Shown: in pieces, positions 35,040 to 44,089 of the stretch
Position numbering within the stretch: the stretch's first letter is position 1
Layout of the letters: each line of letters starts with the position of its first letter
Assembly (NCBI GenBank): GCA_002440705.1
Contig: DJVA01000033.1
Span: 1 to 64,000 of the forward strand
Direction of reading: 5' to 3'
From: Flavobacteriaceae bacterium UBA6268
Lineage (GTDB): Bacteria; Bacteroidota; Bacteroidia; Flavobacteriales; Flavobacteriaceae
DNA: 64,000 bases
Program-made: the position numbers and the translations under genes
Notes under the pieces: generated by a model
Database searches by the model: none
What the model was told of the DNA's origin: nothing
Seen by the model: only the letters and a program-made list of their open reading frames with translations

Positions 35040-35735
35040 ATGAAACAGATTATTTTCAGCAGCATTCTTTTATTAAGCGGTTTGGCCATGGCCCAGAACT
35101 GCAGTGCCTTTTATCCTTTTACTGAAGGAGCGACTTCCGAGCTTTCGCTCTATGATGCAAAGGGAAAACCCCAAGGAAAAGTGGTGTATCAGATATCAAA
35201 TGTCTCGACCAAAGGTTCGGCCACAATCGCTACCATGAATCATACACTTATTGATGCAAAAGGCAAGGAATTAACCAATAAAACCTACGAAGCCACCTGT
35301 AAGGATGGTGTAGTTTCCTTGGACTTTAAATCGTTAATGCGCCCAAGCATGATGGAGGCCTACGGAGATCTTGGTGCGGATGTGGATGCTGAAGTTACAG
35401 GCACCAATTTGGACCTTCCCAACAAACTCTCCATTGGGCAAGAACTTCCCGATGCCGCTATCAATGTAAAACTTAGCATGTCTGGGATGAGTATGAATAT
35501 GGGCACCAACATCGTAGATCGTTTGGTAGTGGGCAAAGAAACCATTACCACCCCAGCTGGAACGTTTGAATGTTTTGTGATAACCCAAAATACCGAGATG
35601 AAAACCATGTCCGGTACCATGAAACGATCCTCAAAGCAATGGCTTGCTGAGGGCATAGGGGTAGTTAAGTCGGAAGAATACGATAAAAACGGGAAACTGG
35701 ACGGAAGCAGCGTGCTATCTGCTTTTAGCAAATAG
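35040..35735 (+). CDS. Exported DUF3108-like beta protein
   Basis: A 231-residue protein with signal peptide MKQIIFSSILLLSGLAMAQ. The mature protein alternates short strands (GKVVYQISNVSTKGSATIAT, KEITTPAGTFECFVITQ type) and resembles DUF3108/TapB-like proteins: a central VVGKETITTPAGTFECF block followed by QWLAEGIGVVKSEEYDKNG. Such proteins have a lipocalin-like barrel fold, and their role is not settled. It begins 18 bases after the OmpA lipoprotein gene, so it is likely cotranscribed, and it converges on lipB with 2 bases between stops. Confidence 0.75.
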   Translation: MKQIIFSSILLLSGLAMAQNCSAFYPFTEGATSELSLYDAKGKPQGKVVYQISNVSTKGSATIATMNHTLIDAKGKELTNKTYEATCKDGVVSLDFKSLMRPSMMEAYGDLGADVDAEVTGTNLDLPNKLSIGQELPDAAINVKLSMSGMSMNMGTNIVDRLVVGKETITTPAGTFECFVITQNTEMKTMSGTMKRSSKQWLAEGIGVVKSEEYDKNGKLDGSSVLSAFSK

Positions 35736-35737
35736 GC

Positions 35738-36451
35738 TTAGACTTTACTTTCTGTTTGAATGACTGCTCCAAATAACGATGCAAAGTGCTGGAGCAGTTT
35801 TCCTTTAACCTCTTCCATGTTCATCAAAGGTATTCCCAATTCCACATTAAGACTGGTAACGGATTTGCCACGTATCCCGCAGGGAATCATATGGTCGAAG
35901 TAGCCCAAATTGGTATTTACATTAAAAGCAAAACCGTGCATGGTAACCCAACGGCTTGCTCTTACACCCATCGCACAAATCTTTCGGGCAAATGGGGTTC
36001 CCACATCCAACCAAACTCCGGTCTCGCCCTTGCTACGTTCTCCTTTCAGTCCATAATCGGCTAGGGTTAAAATGACCATTTCTTCCAAATAGCGCAGGTA
36101 TTTGTGGATGTCGGTGAAGAAATTCTCAAGATCCAGAATGGGGTAACCTACAATCTGCCCCGGGCCATGATACGTAATGTCCCCTCCACGATTGATTTTG
36201 TAAAATTGGGCACCGATTTCTTCAAGTTTCTTTTCATCGATGAGCAGGTTGTCAAAATCGCCACTTTTCCCCAGGGTATATACATGGGGGTGTTCTACAA
36301 ACAAAAAAAGGTTTGGGGTGCTACGTTGTACATGCTCCTTACGGTTTGCCGATTTAATTGTAAGAATCTCACTGAAAAGGGTTTCCTGATAATCCCAGGT
36401 TTCCTGATAATCCTTGAGGCCCAGATCTTGTATGACAACTTCCTTGTTCAA
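35738..36451 (-). CDS. lipB: Octanoyltransferase (lipoyl synthesis)
   Basis: A 237-residue enzyme that moves octanoyl from acyl carrier protein to the lipoyl domains of 2-oxoacid dehydrogenases. It has the LipB signature RGGDITYHGPGQIVGYPI, the active-site Lys region RKICAMGVRASRWVTMHGFA and the catalytic Cys in IPCGIRGKSVTSL. The frame opens only with TTG at 36451, two bases after the stop of the upstream lipoprotein gene on the same strand. No ATG lies near the family N-terminus, so TTG is probably used with coupled translation. Confidence 0.92.
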   Translation of the reverse strand: MNKEVVIQDLGLKDYQETWDYQETLFSEILTIKSANRKEHVQRSTPNLFLFVEHPHVYTLGKSGDFDNLLIDEKKLEEIGAQFYKINRGGDITYHGPGQIVGYPILDLENFFTDIHKYLRYLEEMVILTLADYGLKGERSKGETGVWLDVGTPFARKICAMGVRASRWVTMHGFAFNVNTNLGYFDHMIPCGIRGKSVTSLNVELGIPLMNMEEVKGKLLQHFASLFGAVIQTESKV

Positions 36452-36453
36452 AA

Positions 36454-37197
36454 CTATCGCTCCAATTCGACCTCCACATCCAAAACATCAGGATTCTTAA
36501 AGTACTCCATAAAACTGCGCTGAAATTGCATCGTTTTGCCATCCATGGAAAAAGTAGCATCCTCGATGTTGGTTTTTTTGATTTTTCTAGGAAAGGTATA
36601 TTTTATTTGATAAGTAATTCCCGACATGAACGACTCGGCCTGTTTTAGGCTGTCCAACTGGTTTTTGTGCAGGGTTTCATCCAGAATAAAGGCATCTCTT
36701 TTGAATTTTCCCTTTTTGAATGAATAGGATACCCCTATAATTTGTGGTTCCGACTCCTCTGTAGAACCTTCTGAACTATTGTTGCCACTTCCTGAGCCTG
36801 GAATGAATTGAGTGGTTTGCCCAAAACCCTGCATTAAATCATTGGCTTCGGAAATATCCTTGAAATCCACAAAAACATCCATGACCAATTCTTGGGTTTC
36901 AGGGTTGGAAAAAATATGCGCCTGGTACTGTTCCATCGCTTTGAGCTTTTCCTGCTCTTTTTTAGGCAAGTTGGCAATGCTGTCTTTGCGTTCTTCAAAA
37001 ATATCCTTGAAGGCAATGATGGTATCCTGTTTGGTAAAGGTCGAATCGTTACTGGCACCACCAAAAGCCATCATTTCACTCATATCCATACTAATGGCCA
37101 TACGCCCAGTTCCATCTTCGTTCAACACTAGGGTTTCGGAAAACTGACAACTCGACAATAGACCCAGCATCATTAATAAAAGCAGTATTTTTTTCAT
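36454..37197 (-). CDS. Lipoprotein of unknown function
   Basis: A 247-residue lipoprotein: signal MKKILLLLMMLGLLSSCQF with lipobox LSSC. The mature part begins SETLVLNEDGTGRMAISMDMSEMM and contains a charged helical section, a Ser/Glu/Gly-rich low-complexity stretch (GSGSGNNSSEGSTEESEP) and C-terminal beta strands. Many flavobacterial lipoproteins have this ETL-x-x-NEDGTG opening, but the function is unknown. ATG 37197 is used; an upstream in-frame extension lacks a signal. It is followed by lipB after 2 bases. Confidence 0.78.
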   Translation of the reverse strand: MKKILLLLMMLGLLSSCQFSETLVLNEDGTGRMAISMDMSEMMAFGGASNDSTFTKQDTIIAFKDIFEERKDSIANLPKKEQEKLKAMEQYQAHIFSNPETQELVMDVFVDFKDISEANDLMQGFGQTTQFIPGSGSGNNSSEGSTEESEPQIIGVSYSFKKGKFKRDAFILDETLHKNQLDSLKQAESFMSGITYQIKYTFPRKIKKTNIEDATFSMDGKTMQFQRSFMEYFKNPDVLDVEVELER

Positions 37198-37305
37198 AAA
37201 ATATTTAACTAAAACTTTACACAAAGATATCGAATATCTATTGGGTAACCATAGCAGGGTATCCAAATATGCATTATATTTGATTGTATCAGGAATGTCC
37301 TTGTG

Positions 37306-38790
37306 ATGAAAGCTACCCTTTTGAAGCCATTTTTATTTTTGCTGGGCAGCTTCACTTTATTGTGCTTTACCAAATCGGAAACACCGTTTTCCCCAAACAC
37401 GACACTTCCTGAAAAACCCAACATCCTCTTTATTGAAGTAGACGATTTAACAGCAAAATATTTGGGTTGTTTTGGAGCTCGTTTCGCCCAAACCAATTGT
37501 GTGGACGAGTTGGCCCAAAACGGGACGGTCTTTGTGAATGCCGTGTGCCAAGGAGTGATGTGCACTCCTTCCAGAAACTCTTTGATTACCACAAAATACC
37601 CTCACGAACTAGGGCTCTTCGAAAACTTGGATCTAAAGAAACTTCCCAAAGGGATTTGGACATTTCCTAAAGCTTTGAGAAAGGAAGGGTACTATAATTA
37701 TTGGGTAGGAAAAAACCATTTAATTCCCGATTGTAGAGGGTTGGGTGCTGAAAATCCGGTCGACATGCGAATTAAAGGGATGAAGGCGGAAATGGGATTT
37801 GATGATGTGTATGAAAGCTTAGGGCGTTCGGTTATGCGGGAAATGATCCTTAAAACCTGTTATACGGATGAAGGATGGATTGAAAACATTGAAAGTTATG
37901 GGGATTTTTTGTTTGATAACAACCTGATTGATGCTTTTTTAGGAGATGGTTTTGATTCTCCTACTAAATTAGATCCCAATTACGAGTACATGGATGGCTA
38001 CTTTACTACCATTGCCTTAGAAAAGTTACAACAGCACAACACGGCTAAACCCTTTTTTATGTGGGTCAATTTTTCGGGACCACACGTACCTTTTGATGCA
38101 CCTAAGGAATACCAAGATCTATTTGATGCCGATCTTATGAGTCCATACATTGAACCGTCTGAGGAAATATTGAACTTACCTAGCGAATTGCTTCAGGAAA
38201 GCACCATTCAAAATCCTGAACACATTGCACTAAACAGAAAAAAATATGCCGCTACCATTGCTTACATGGACGAACAGGTGGGAAGGATCACCACCTACAT
38301 CAAGAATTCAGCATTCAAAAACAATACCATCATCGTTTTCTTTTCCGATCACGGTATCATGACAGGAGACCAATGCCTAACCGGTAAAAACACCTTGTTT
38401 AAGGAAGTACTGAACCCAGCATTGATTATTTCCTATCCAGAACATTTCAAAGTCCAAAGAGTAGAAACTGCAGTCGAATTATTGGATTTGGGGAAAACCG
38501 TTTTGGACATCGCCGGTGCTTCCAAAAAAAATTTAGATAGAGTGCCCAACGGTTCTAGCCTTGTACCTATATTGTCTGGAAACGGAACTTTTGAAGGAGA
38601 TGGCTATGGACTTAGTGAAATGCGGCATTTCCAATCGCTTTTTGATGGAACTTATAAATACATCCATAATTCGGAATTACCCATACTTTTCAATTTGAAA
38701 GTCGATGCCGATGAAACCCAAAACCGGATCGATTTGGAGCCTGAAGTGGCCGATAGGTTGAAAAAAATTATTGAAAAAAAGTTGAAGTAA
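37306..38790 (+). CDS. Exported sulfatase (formylglycine type)
   Basis: A 494-residue hydrolase of sulfate esters. N-terminal signal (MKATLLKPFLFLLGSF, with a possible lipobox TLLC). Metal-site motif NILFIEVDDL, the modified-Cys motif CTPSRNSL with Cys86 (C-x-P-S-R), WVNFSGPHVPFDAP and FFSDHGIMTGDQ are all in place. The Cys must be turned into formylglycine; the gene for a matching enzyme lies convergently next door, one base from the stop. The substrate, perhaps a sulfated algal glycan, cannot be read from the sequence. ATG 37306 is chosen over the adjacent GTG. Confidence 0.9.
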   Translation: MKATLLKPFLFLLGSFTLLCFTKSETPFSPNTTLPEKPNILFIEVDDLTAKYLGCFGARFAQTNCVDELAQNGTVFVNAVCQGVMCTPSRNSLITTKYPHELGLFENLDLKKLPKGIWTFPKALRKEGYYNYWVGKNHLIPDCRGLGAENPVDMRIKGMKAEMGFDDVYESLGRSVMREMILKTCYTDEGWIENIESYGDFLFDNNLIDAFLGDGFDSPTKLDPNYEYMDGYFTTIALEKLQQHNTAKPFFMWVNFSGPHVPFDAPKEYQDLFDADLMSPYIEPSEEILNLPSELLQESTIQNPEHIALNRKKYAATIAYMDEQVGRITTYIKNSAFKNNTIIVFFSDHGIMTGDQCLTGKNTLFKEVLNPALIISYPEHFKVQRVETAVELLDLGKTVLDIAGASKKNLDRVPNGSSLVPILSGNGTFEGDGYGLSEMRHFQSLFDGTYKYIHNSELPILFNLKVDADETQNRIDLEPEVADRLKKIIEKKLK

Positions 38791-38791
38791 T

Positions 38792-39661
38792 TCAATCCAC
38801 ATCCTTGGCACAACGGAAGCCTACGTTCATCAAGGAAGTGTCTGGTGTACTCGAACTTCGTGCCGTTACCCTGAAACCATGGCACACTTTGGTGTCGCAT
38901 AAAAAAGAACCGCCCCGTTGCACTTTTTGTAGGGGACCACTAACTGCAATGGAATCCTTTGCATAGGCCTCATAGGTATTGCTACACCATTCCCAAACAT
39001 TTCCAGCCATGTCCTGAAGACCTATAGGGGTTTCCCCAAAGGCACCAACCGGTGAAGTTGTTATGTAGCCATCCTCATTGCTGTTGTTCAGGGGAAAAAC
39101 TCCTTGCCAATAATTGGCCAGATAATTCCCATGGGTATCCTTAATCTCATTTCCCCAGGGATAAATCCCTTGATGCCCCGAATCGCCGTTTTTCGCCGCC
39201 AGTTCCCATTCAAACTCGGTTGGCAACCGCCTGTTGGCCCATTTACAATAAGCTTGAGCGTCGTTCCAGGAAACTTGGGTTACAGGATGGTCGTTCTGTG
39301 CCTTAGCAAAATCGGGGCCTTGTGGGTACTTCCAGGTAGCGCCTTCCTTGAGCGACCACGTTCCAGAAATAAAGTCGAATACCCCTGCATTGCCAAAGTG
39401 TTCTGCTTCGGTAACATAGTGGGTAGCTGCCACAAATTCGGCAAACTGAGCCACAGTTACGGGATGTTTTTCCAGATAAAAACTTTTGATCTCTTTTTGA
39501 ATGACCGGGGTTTCTCTGGGCAATCCCTGTTCACTGCCAATCATAACGTCCCCCCCCGGTATTAAGATGAGATTGGATAAAGGTTCGGGAGGGTTTTTAC
39601 ATCCGGAAAACACAAATCCAACACTGAACCCCAAAACAAACATGATGGCATGGTTTTTCAT
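38792..39661 (-). CDS. Formylglycine-generating enzyme (SUMF1 family), predicted lipoprotein
   Basis: A 289-residue protein. Lipoprotein signal MKNHAIMFVLGFSVGFVFSG then Cys21. The FGE-sulfatase domain starts at LILIPGGDVMIGSE and contains HPVTVAQFAEF, HPVTQVSWNDAQAYCKW, RLPTEFEWELAA, GLQDMAGNVWEW and RGGSFLCDTKVCHGFR. Cys255 and Cys260 have the five-residue spacing of the copper-binding catalytic pair of true aerobic FGEs, so this is probably an active enzyme and not only a SUMF1-fold relative. The export signal means sulfatase maturation would occur outside the cytoplasm. Its neighbour is a sulfatase with the target CTPSR site. Confidence 0.9.
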   Translation of the reverse strand: MKNHAIMFVLGFSVGFVFSGCKNPPEPLSNLILIPGGDVMIGSEQGLPRETPVIQKEIKSFYLEKHPVTVAQFAEFVAATHYVTEAEHFGNAGVFDFISGTWSLKEGATWKYPQGPDFAKAQNDHPVTQVSWNDAQAYCKWANRRLPTEFEWELAAKNGDSGHQGIYPWGNEIKDTHGNYLANYWQGVFPLNNSNEDGYITTSPVGAFGETPIGLQDMAGNVWEWCSNTYEAYAKDSIAVSGPLQKVQRGGSFLCDTKVCHGFRVTARSSSTPDTSLMNVGFRCAKDVD

Positions 39662-39697
39662 GAAGGATTTCTGTAAAAGGCACATTTTTAATGAGAA

Positions 39698-39856
39698 TTA
39701 TCTTTTTGGATTGTTTAGGATAATCAAAGCCGCAATGACTCCCGGCACCCAACCACAGATAGTTAACAGTAATACGATAAGAATAGACCCGCATCCCTTA
39801 TCGAGGACAGCTAAGGGAGGAAATAGAATGGCCAGCAGTACACGCCAAAAGCTCAT
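39698..39856 (-). CDS. YqaE/Pmp3-family small membrane protein
   Basis: A 52-residue protein (MSFWRVLLAILFPPLAVLDK, then GCGSILIVLL, LTICGWVPGV and a tail ending NNPKR; stop at 39698-39700). Two hydrophobic helices joined by a short Gly loop, with LFPPLAV and the C-terminal WVPGVIAALIIL, match the UPF0057/Pmp3 stress-related membrane family almost along its full length. It precedes the FGE gene on the same strand with 36 bases between. Confidence 0.85.
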   Translation of the reverse strand: MSFWRVLLAILFPPLAVLDKGCGSILIVLLLTICGWVPGVIAALIILNNPKR

Positions 39857-39906
39857 GGTACAAAATTAGGATTTATATTCAAGCTATGGGTCGCAGCAAC
39901 GGTATT

Positions 39907-39937
39907 TTGTTACATGTTTCCAATTTAGCTATCTTCG
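39907..39937 (+). promoter_or_regulatory. Promoter of the membrane-anchored LuxR-type gene
   Basis: TTG at 39907-39909, then 20 bases, then TATCTTCG at 39930-39937, one base off TAnnTTTG. The ATG follows 12 bases later, so the leader is very short. Confidence 0.5.
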
Positions 39938-39949
39938 TTTTTGTTTTCC

Positions 39950-40981
39950 ATGAAAAAGACCTTTTTTGTCATAATATTTCTAATCGGCACCACATGTCTG
40001 GCGCAGTATCAATTTTCGGGAAAGGTGAATACCGACATGGAAAATGGCAAGCTGTACTTATCGATGATCGAAGATTACCGAAAGTTGTCCGGTGTGTATA
40101 GCGAGCAGATCCTAAGTAAAACAATACCGGACAGTATGGGGTCTTTCCATTTTGAAGGGGACAACCTCCCTTTGGAAAACCGTATTTACCGTATCCACAT
40201 CGATATGTGTAGTGATGAGGACCAAGCCCTCAATCATTTTTCCGGGCATTGCGCCAACAGTAAGGAAATCCTTTTTATTGCCAACAATACCGACACCCTC
40301 TCTTTTCCCTTCACCGAGAACAATGAAATGTTCTGCAAGGTTGTGGCGCCAAACGAGAAGTCGGAGATTTTCCTTAAAATCGATTCGCTCAAAAACGACA
40401 TGAAATATGCCTTCGCGGCCTACCGGAGCGAAGTGAACAAAAAACTAAACACCCAAAAATGGTTCAAAAGTTTACTGGATTATGGAAAATCCCTAGACGA
40501 GCCTTTGGCCGAGTTGTATGTATATGCTTATGTAAGCGACCGGAGTAATGACTTCCACCAACATTACCTAGAAGACCTCAAAAAAAATAACTACTACGAT
40601 TTGTTAGGCTCCCAATTGGCGGAACGTTACCCCAACAGTCCCTATACCAAGCAATACCTTTCGGAATTGGCCGCCGACAAATACCTTGTAGAAAAACCGC
40701 AAACCCCATGGTGGTTGTATTTGTTGGGGGTTTTTGCAGCATTTTCAGTCTTGGCAAATTTTTACCTCATTGGTAAATGGAGGCAACTGCAGCGAAAGGA
40801 TAAAACGACTACGGTGCTTTCGGTACAGGAAAAAAAGGTGATGCAGTTGATTATGGAAAACAAAACCAACAAGGAAATCGCTTCGGAGCTTTTTATTAGC
40901 ATCAATACCGTAAAAACCCACATCAATAACCTCTACAAAAAGTTAAATGTAACCTCTAGGGAAGAGCTTAAAGAGCTTTAA
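39950..40981 (+). CDS. Membrane-anchored LuxR-type transcriptional regulator
   Basis: A 343-residue protein with an N-terminal signal segment (MKKTFFVIIFLIGTTCLAQ) and a predicted periplasmic domain of about 235 residues. The latter begins with a DUF4369-like beta motif (FSGKVNTDMENGKLYLSM, GSFHFEGDN). A membrane helix lies at about 254-277, followed by a cytoplasmic LuxR HTH (LSVQEKKVMQLIMENKTNKE, then ISINTVKTHINNLYKKLNV) at about 288-343. It can sense outside and bind DNA inside without a kinase. The target is unknown; the next gene is the DUF1573 gene. Confidence 0.85.
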   Translation: MKKTFFVIIFLIGTTCLAQYQFSGKVNTDMENGKLYLSMIEDYRKLSGVYSEQILSKTIPDSMGSFHFEGDNLPLENRIYRIHIDMCSDEDQALNHFSGHCANSKEILFIANNTDTLSFPFTENNEMFCKVVAPNEKSEIFLKIDSLKNDMKYAFAAYRSEVNKKLNTQKWFKSLLDYGKSLDEPLAELYVYAYVSDRSNDFHQHYLEDLKKNNYYDLLGSQLAERYPNSPYTKQYLSELAADKYLVEKPQTPWWLYLLGVFAAFSVLANFYLIGKWRQLQRKDKTTTVLSVQEKKVMQLIMENKTNKEIASELFISINTVKTHINNLYKKLNVTSREELKEL

Positions 40982-41043
40982 AAACCAGGTTGTTAAGCAA
41001 ATCATAGGGGGGACTAGTCCCTTTTTCAACCCCATTTTTCTAG

Positions 41044-41051
41044 TATTTTTG
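41044..41051 (+). promoter_or_regulatory. -7 element TATTTTTG before the DUF1573 gene
   Basis: TATTTTTG matches TAnnTTTG, 48 bases before the ATG at 41100. No TTG is found at 17-23 bases upstream, so the -33 part is weak or absent. Confidence 0.4.
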
Positions 41052-41099
41052 AAAGGATATATCCAGGTTTGTAGCTGTTAAACTTTTAAACCAATTTAC

Positions 41100-41543
41100 A
41101 TGAAGACTACTGTAAACAAATCACTCTCCGCGAAATTCCTTTTGTTTGTGAGCCTTTTGATTTCCACCTATGGATTTTCCCAAGATGCCGACAAAACCGA
41201 AAAAGTAGGTCAGTTTAAATTTGAAAGCGAATTAATCGATTATGGCACCATCGAACAAAATGCCGATGGCGTGCGCGTTTTCAAATTCACCAATGTAGGA
41301 GATGCCCCCATTGTGATTTCCAAAGCAAAGGGATCCTGTGGCTGTACCGTACCTACTTACAGCAAAAATGTGATCGAACCAGGTGATACGGGCGAAATCC
41401 AAGTGAAATACGCCACCAATAGGATCGGGAAATTTACCAAAACCGTTACCCTAACGTCCAATGCTTCCGAACCCGAAAAAGTATTGCGAATCAAAGGAGA
41501 GGTCTTGGCCCCAGCCACTACCCCAACAACCGTAGATAACTAA
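41100..41543 (+). CDS. DUF1573 exported protein
   Basis: A 147-residue protein with signal peptide ending YGFSQ. It carries a single DUF1573 immunoglobulin-like domain: FKFTNVGDAPIVISKAKGSC, then GCTVPTYSKNVIEPGDTGEI and KYATNRIGKFTKTVTLTSNA. The CGCT motif is typical of the family. It is probably periplasmic or surface-bound; the function is not known. A strong terminator follows. Confidence 0.9.
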   Translation: MKTTVNKSLSAKFLLFVSLLISTYGFSQDADKTEKVGQFKFESELIDYGTIEQNADGVRVFKFTNVGDAPIVISKAKGSCGCTVPTYSKNVIEPGDTGEIQVKYATNRIGKFTKTVTLTSNASEPEKVLRIKGEVLAPATTPTTVDN

Positions 41544-41582
41544 ACACCCCTTGGGCAAATAACCCCTCTAATAAAATGCTTT

Positions 41583-41609
41583 CCCCGGTGCCAACATCGG
41601 GGTTTTTTT
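41583..41609 (+). terminator. Intrinsic terminator after the DUF1573 gene
   Basis: CCCCGGTG (41583-41590) pairs with CATCGGGG (41595-41602), one pair being G-U, with a CCAA loop and a run of seven T. Confidence 0.88.
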
Positions 41610-41636
41610 GCTTACCCTGCAACCCATTCCAAAATG

Positions 41637-41670
41637 TTGTGTGCTATTGTACGCAAATAATGTACTTTTG
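41637..41670 (+). promoter_or_regulatory. Promoter of lysS
   Basis: TTG at 41637-41639 and TACTTTTG at 41663-41670, 23 bases apart, within the Bacteroidota spacing range. The leader before the ATG at 41720 would be about 45 bases. Confidence 0.6.
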
Positions 41671-41719
41671 CAGCGGCAGTAGGGTGCTGCCAAAGGATTT
41701 ACATTAAAAATAGAATTGC

Positions 41720-43414
41720 ATGCAACTTTCGGAACTCGAACTCATTCGGCGGGAAAAACTGAACCATTTAAGGGAACTGGGCATCGACCCTTACCCTGCC
41801 GCTTTGTATCCTGTGGACCATACTTCAAAACAAATCAAGCAGCATTTTGAGGCAGGAAAACGGGTAACCATTGCTGGCCGATTGATGTCCCGCCGCATTC
41901 AGGGGCCGGCATCCTTTGCAGAGTTGCAGGATGCGGAAGGACGCATTCAAGTGTATTTCAACCGGGATGAAATTTGCCCGGGAGAGGATAAAACCCACTA
42001 CAACGAAGTATATAAAAAATTGCTGGATATTGGCGACTTTATTGGTGTTGAAGGCGATCTATTTACCACTCAAGTAGGTGAAAAAACAGTGAAGGTGAAA
42101 GGATTTACCTTGCTATCCAAATCGTTGAAACCCCTTCCCCTTCCCAAAACCGACCGTGAAGGGAATGTGCACGACGAGTTCAACGATCCCGAAATGCGTT
42201 ACCGCCAGCGTTATGCCGATTTGGTGGTGAACCCGCACGTAAAGGAAATTTTCGTAAAACGGACCCTGCTTTTCAATGCCATGCGCAATTTCTTCAACGA
42301 ACGAGGGTATTTCGAAGTAGAAACCCCAGTATTGCAACCCATTCCGGGTGGTGCCGCAGCACGTCCTTTTGTGACCCACCACAATGCATTGGACATTCCA
42401 TTGTACATGCGCATAGCAAACGAATTGTATTTGAAGCGACTCATAGTGGGAGGCTTCGATGGGGTGTACGAGTTTTCGAAAAATTTCCGCAACGAAGGAA
42501 TGGACCGCACCCACAACCCCGAGTTCACTGCCATGGAAATTTATGTAGCCTACAAAGACTACCATTGGATGATGGAATTTTGTGAAGAGCTTTTGGAGTA
42601 CTGTGCCATCCAGGTGAACGGGACTACCAAGGCTACTTTTGGCACTCAAGAAATTGATTTTCGGGCACCTTATCCACGAATCACCATGGCAGATGCTATC
42701 AAGAAATATACGGGATTTGACATTCTTGGAAAGACCGAAGATGAAATCAGGAAAGCCGCCAAAGATTTGGGAGTCGAAGTGGACGACACCATGGGCAAAG
42801 GAAAACTGATCGATGAGATTTTTGGGGAGAAGTGTGAAGGAAACTTTGTCCAGCCTACTTTTATTATTGATTATCCCAAGGAAATGAGTCCACTTTGTAA
42901 AGCCCACCGCGACAATCCTGAGTTGACCGAACGCTTTGAACTGATGGTCTGCGGAAAAGAAATAGCCAATGCTTACAGTGAATTGAACGACCCCATTGAC
43001 CAACGCGAACGCTTTGAAGCCCAATTGCAATTGGCCGACCGTGGCGATGACGAGGCCATGTTCATCGACAACGATTTTCTGAGAGCATTGGAGTACGGAA
43101 TGCCGCCCACCTCTGGTATGGGGATCGGTATGGACCGACTAATCATGTTCTTAACCAACAATGCTTCCATCCAAGAAGTATTGTTTTTCCCACAAATGAA
43201 ACCTGAACGGCAGGCCCCTAAAGTAGCCTTGAACGAGGAAGAAAAAGTGGTATTGGCCTTGCTCCAAAAGGCAACATCCCTTCCACTGGAAGACCTTAAA
43301 GCCCAGAGCGGCTTAAGCAACAAAAAGTGGGATAAAACAATTAAGCACCTTACTTCCAATAAACTCGCCAAAGTGGAGAAGACCAATGAAGGCTTGGTGG
43401 TACACCTTCTCTAG
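41720..43414 (+). CDS. lysS: Lysyl-tRNA synthetase, class II
   Basis: A 564-residue enzyme charging tRNA-Lys. The OB-fold anticodon domain (about residues 45-150, [20 protein letters not shown]) precedes the class II core with motif 2 [15 protein letters not shown] and motif 3 [14 protein letters not shown]. The C-terminus extends some 65 residues beyond motif 3 ([16 protein letters not shown] onwards), longer than the E. coli enzyme (505 residues), an extension often seen in Bacteroidota LysS. It has its own promoter. It is convergent with the CPBP-like gene. Confidence 0.97.
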   Translation: MQLSELELIRREKLNHLRELGIDPYPAALYPVDHTSKQIKQHFEAGKRVTIAGRLMSRRIQGPASFAELQDAEGRIQVYFNRDEICPGEDKTHYNEVYKKLLDIGDFIGVEGDLFTTQVGEKTVKVKGFTLLSKSLKPLPLPKTDREGNVHDEFNDPEMRYRQRYADLVVNPHVKEIFVKRTLLFNAMRNFFNERGYFEVETPVLQPIPGGAAARPFVTHHNALDIPLYMRIANELYLKRLIVGGFDGVYEFSKNFRNEGMDRTHNPEFTAMEIYVAYKDYHWMMEFCEELLEYCAIQVNGTTKATFGTQEIDFRAPYPRITMADAIKKYTGFDILGKTEDEIRKAAKDLGVEVDDTMGKGKLIDEIFGEKCEGNFVQPTFIIDYPKEMSPLCKAHRDNPELTERFELMVCGKEIANAYSELNDPIDQRERFEAQLQLADRGDDEAMFIDNDFLRALEYGMPPTSGMGIGMDRLIMFLTNNASIQEVLFFPQMKPERQAPKVALNEEEKVVLALLQKATSLPLEDLKAQSGLSNKKWDKTIKHLTSNKLAKVEKTNEGLVVHLL

Positions 43415-43422
43415 TTCGAACC

Positions 43423-44076
43423 TTAGGCAAACATTTTTAAAAATATTTCCTGAAAAGGGTCACTCCCCACTACAGTATAGTAAAACAATGCCCCCAACCA
43501 GCCATGAAACAGTCCGAGGGCATAAAGGTTCCGTATCCTTAAATAGATTGTCCCATAGAAAAGTGCAATCAGGAATGTTCCTAACATAAGCCAAAAATTG
43601 GGAGAATGTACCAGTGAAAATAATAGGGCCGTAAGCCCAACGATCCAAAATTTTGGAACCTGATTTCCCCAACCATCTTGGAGGTTTCCCGCTACCAAAG
43701 CCATGATCAGGAACTGCTGGATGGCTCCCCAAATGGGATAGGAAATAAGGATGGGAAGGAGATGCCATGTAAGGTTAAGGCTGTTCTGGAAATAACCAAT
43801 TAAGAAGCAGGCAATTACCGTCAGTATTGCAAAAGGGAATAGGTAGTACAGGGCCTTCTTGAAATTATCCGTACGGAATCCCCAATATTTAAAAAGAGAC
43901 CTGTCTTTTTTTCCCCGATATAAAACATAGACCAACCACCCCACCGTGGCCACTGCCACAAAGGGAAAGCGCCAATCGAGGTAATCCATAAAGAGGAACT
44001 TGCTCAAGGCCGTTAAGCTAACGGCAAGCATTTCTAGGAAACGGGTCCGGCGGGGAATTGAAAGGGAATGATTCAT
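43423..44076 (-). CDS. CPBP-type intramembrane protease homologue with altered first motif
   Basis: A 217-residue membrane protein with about seven hydrophobic segments. Motifs 2 and 3 of the CPBP/Abi family are visible: LLFSLVHSPNFWLM and ALGLFHGWLGALFYY, each with a His. Motif 1, usually EE-x-x-x-R, reads GAIQQFLIMALVAG, so both Glu and the Arg are missing. It may be inactive as a protease or belong to a Gln-containing subgroup. ATG 44076 is used; an upstream extension would read through two hairpins. Confidence 0.78.
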   Translation of the reverse strand: MNHSLSIPRRTRFLEMLAVSLTALSKFLFMDYLDWRFPFVAVATVGWLVYVLYRGKKDRSLFKYWGFRTDNFKKALYYLFPFAILTVIACFLIGYFQNSLNLTWHLLPILISYPIWGAIQQFLIMALVAGNLQDGWGNQVPKFWIVGLTALLFSLVHSPNFWLMLGTFLIALFYGTIYLRIRNLYALGLFHGWLGALFYYTVVGSDPFQEIFLKMFA

Positions 44077-44089
44077 GGCTAAAAGGTTT

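Noticed and set aside
42113..43030. A 305-residue open frame on the minus strand inside lysS
   Set aside because: It lies wholly antisense to a clear lysS, its product has no recognisable motif, and there is no promoter or start context.
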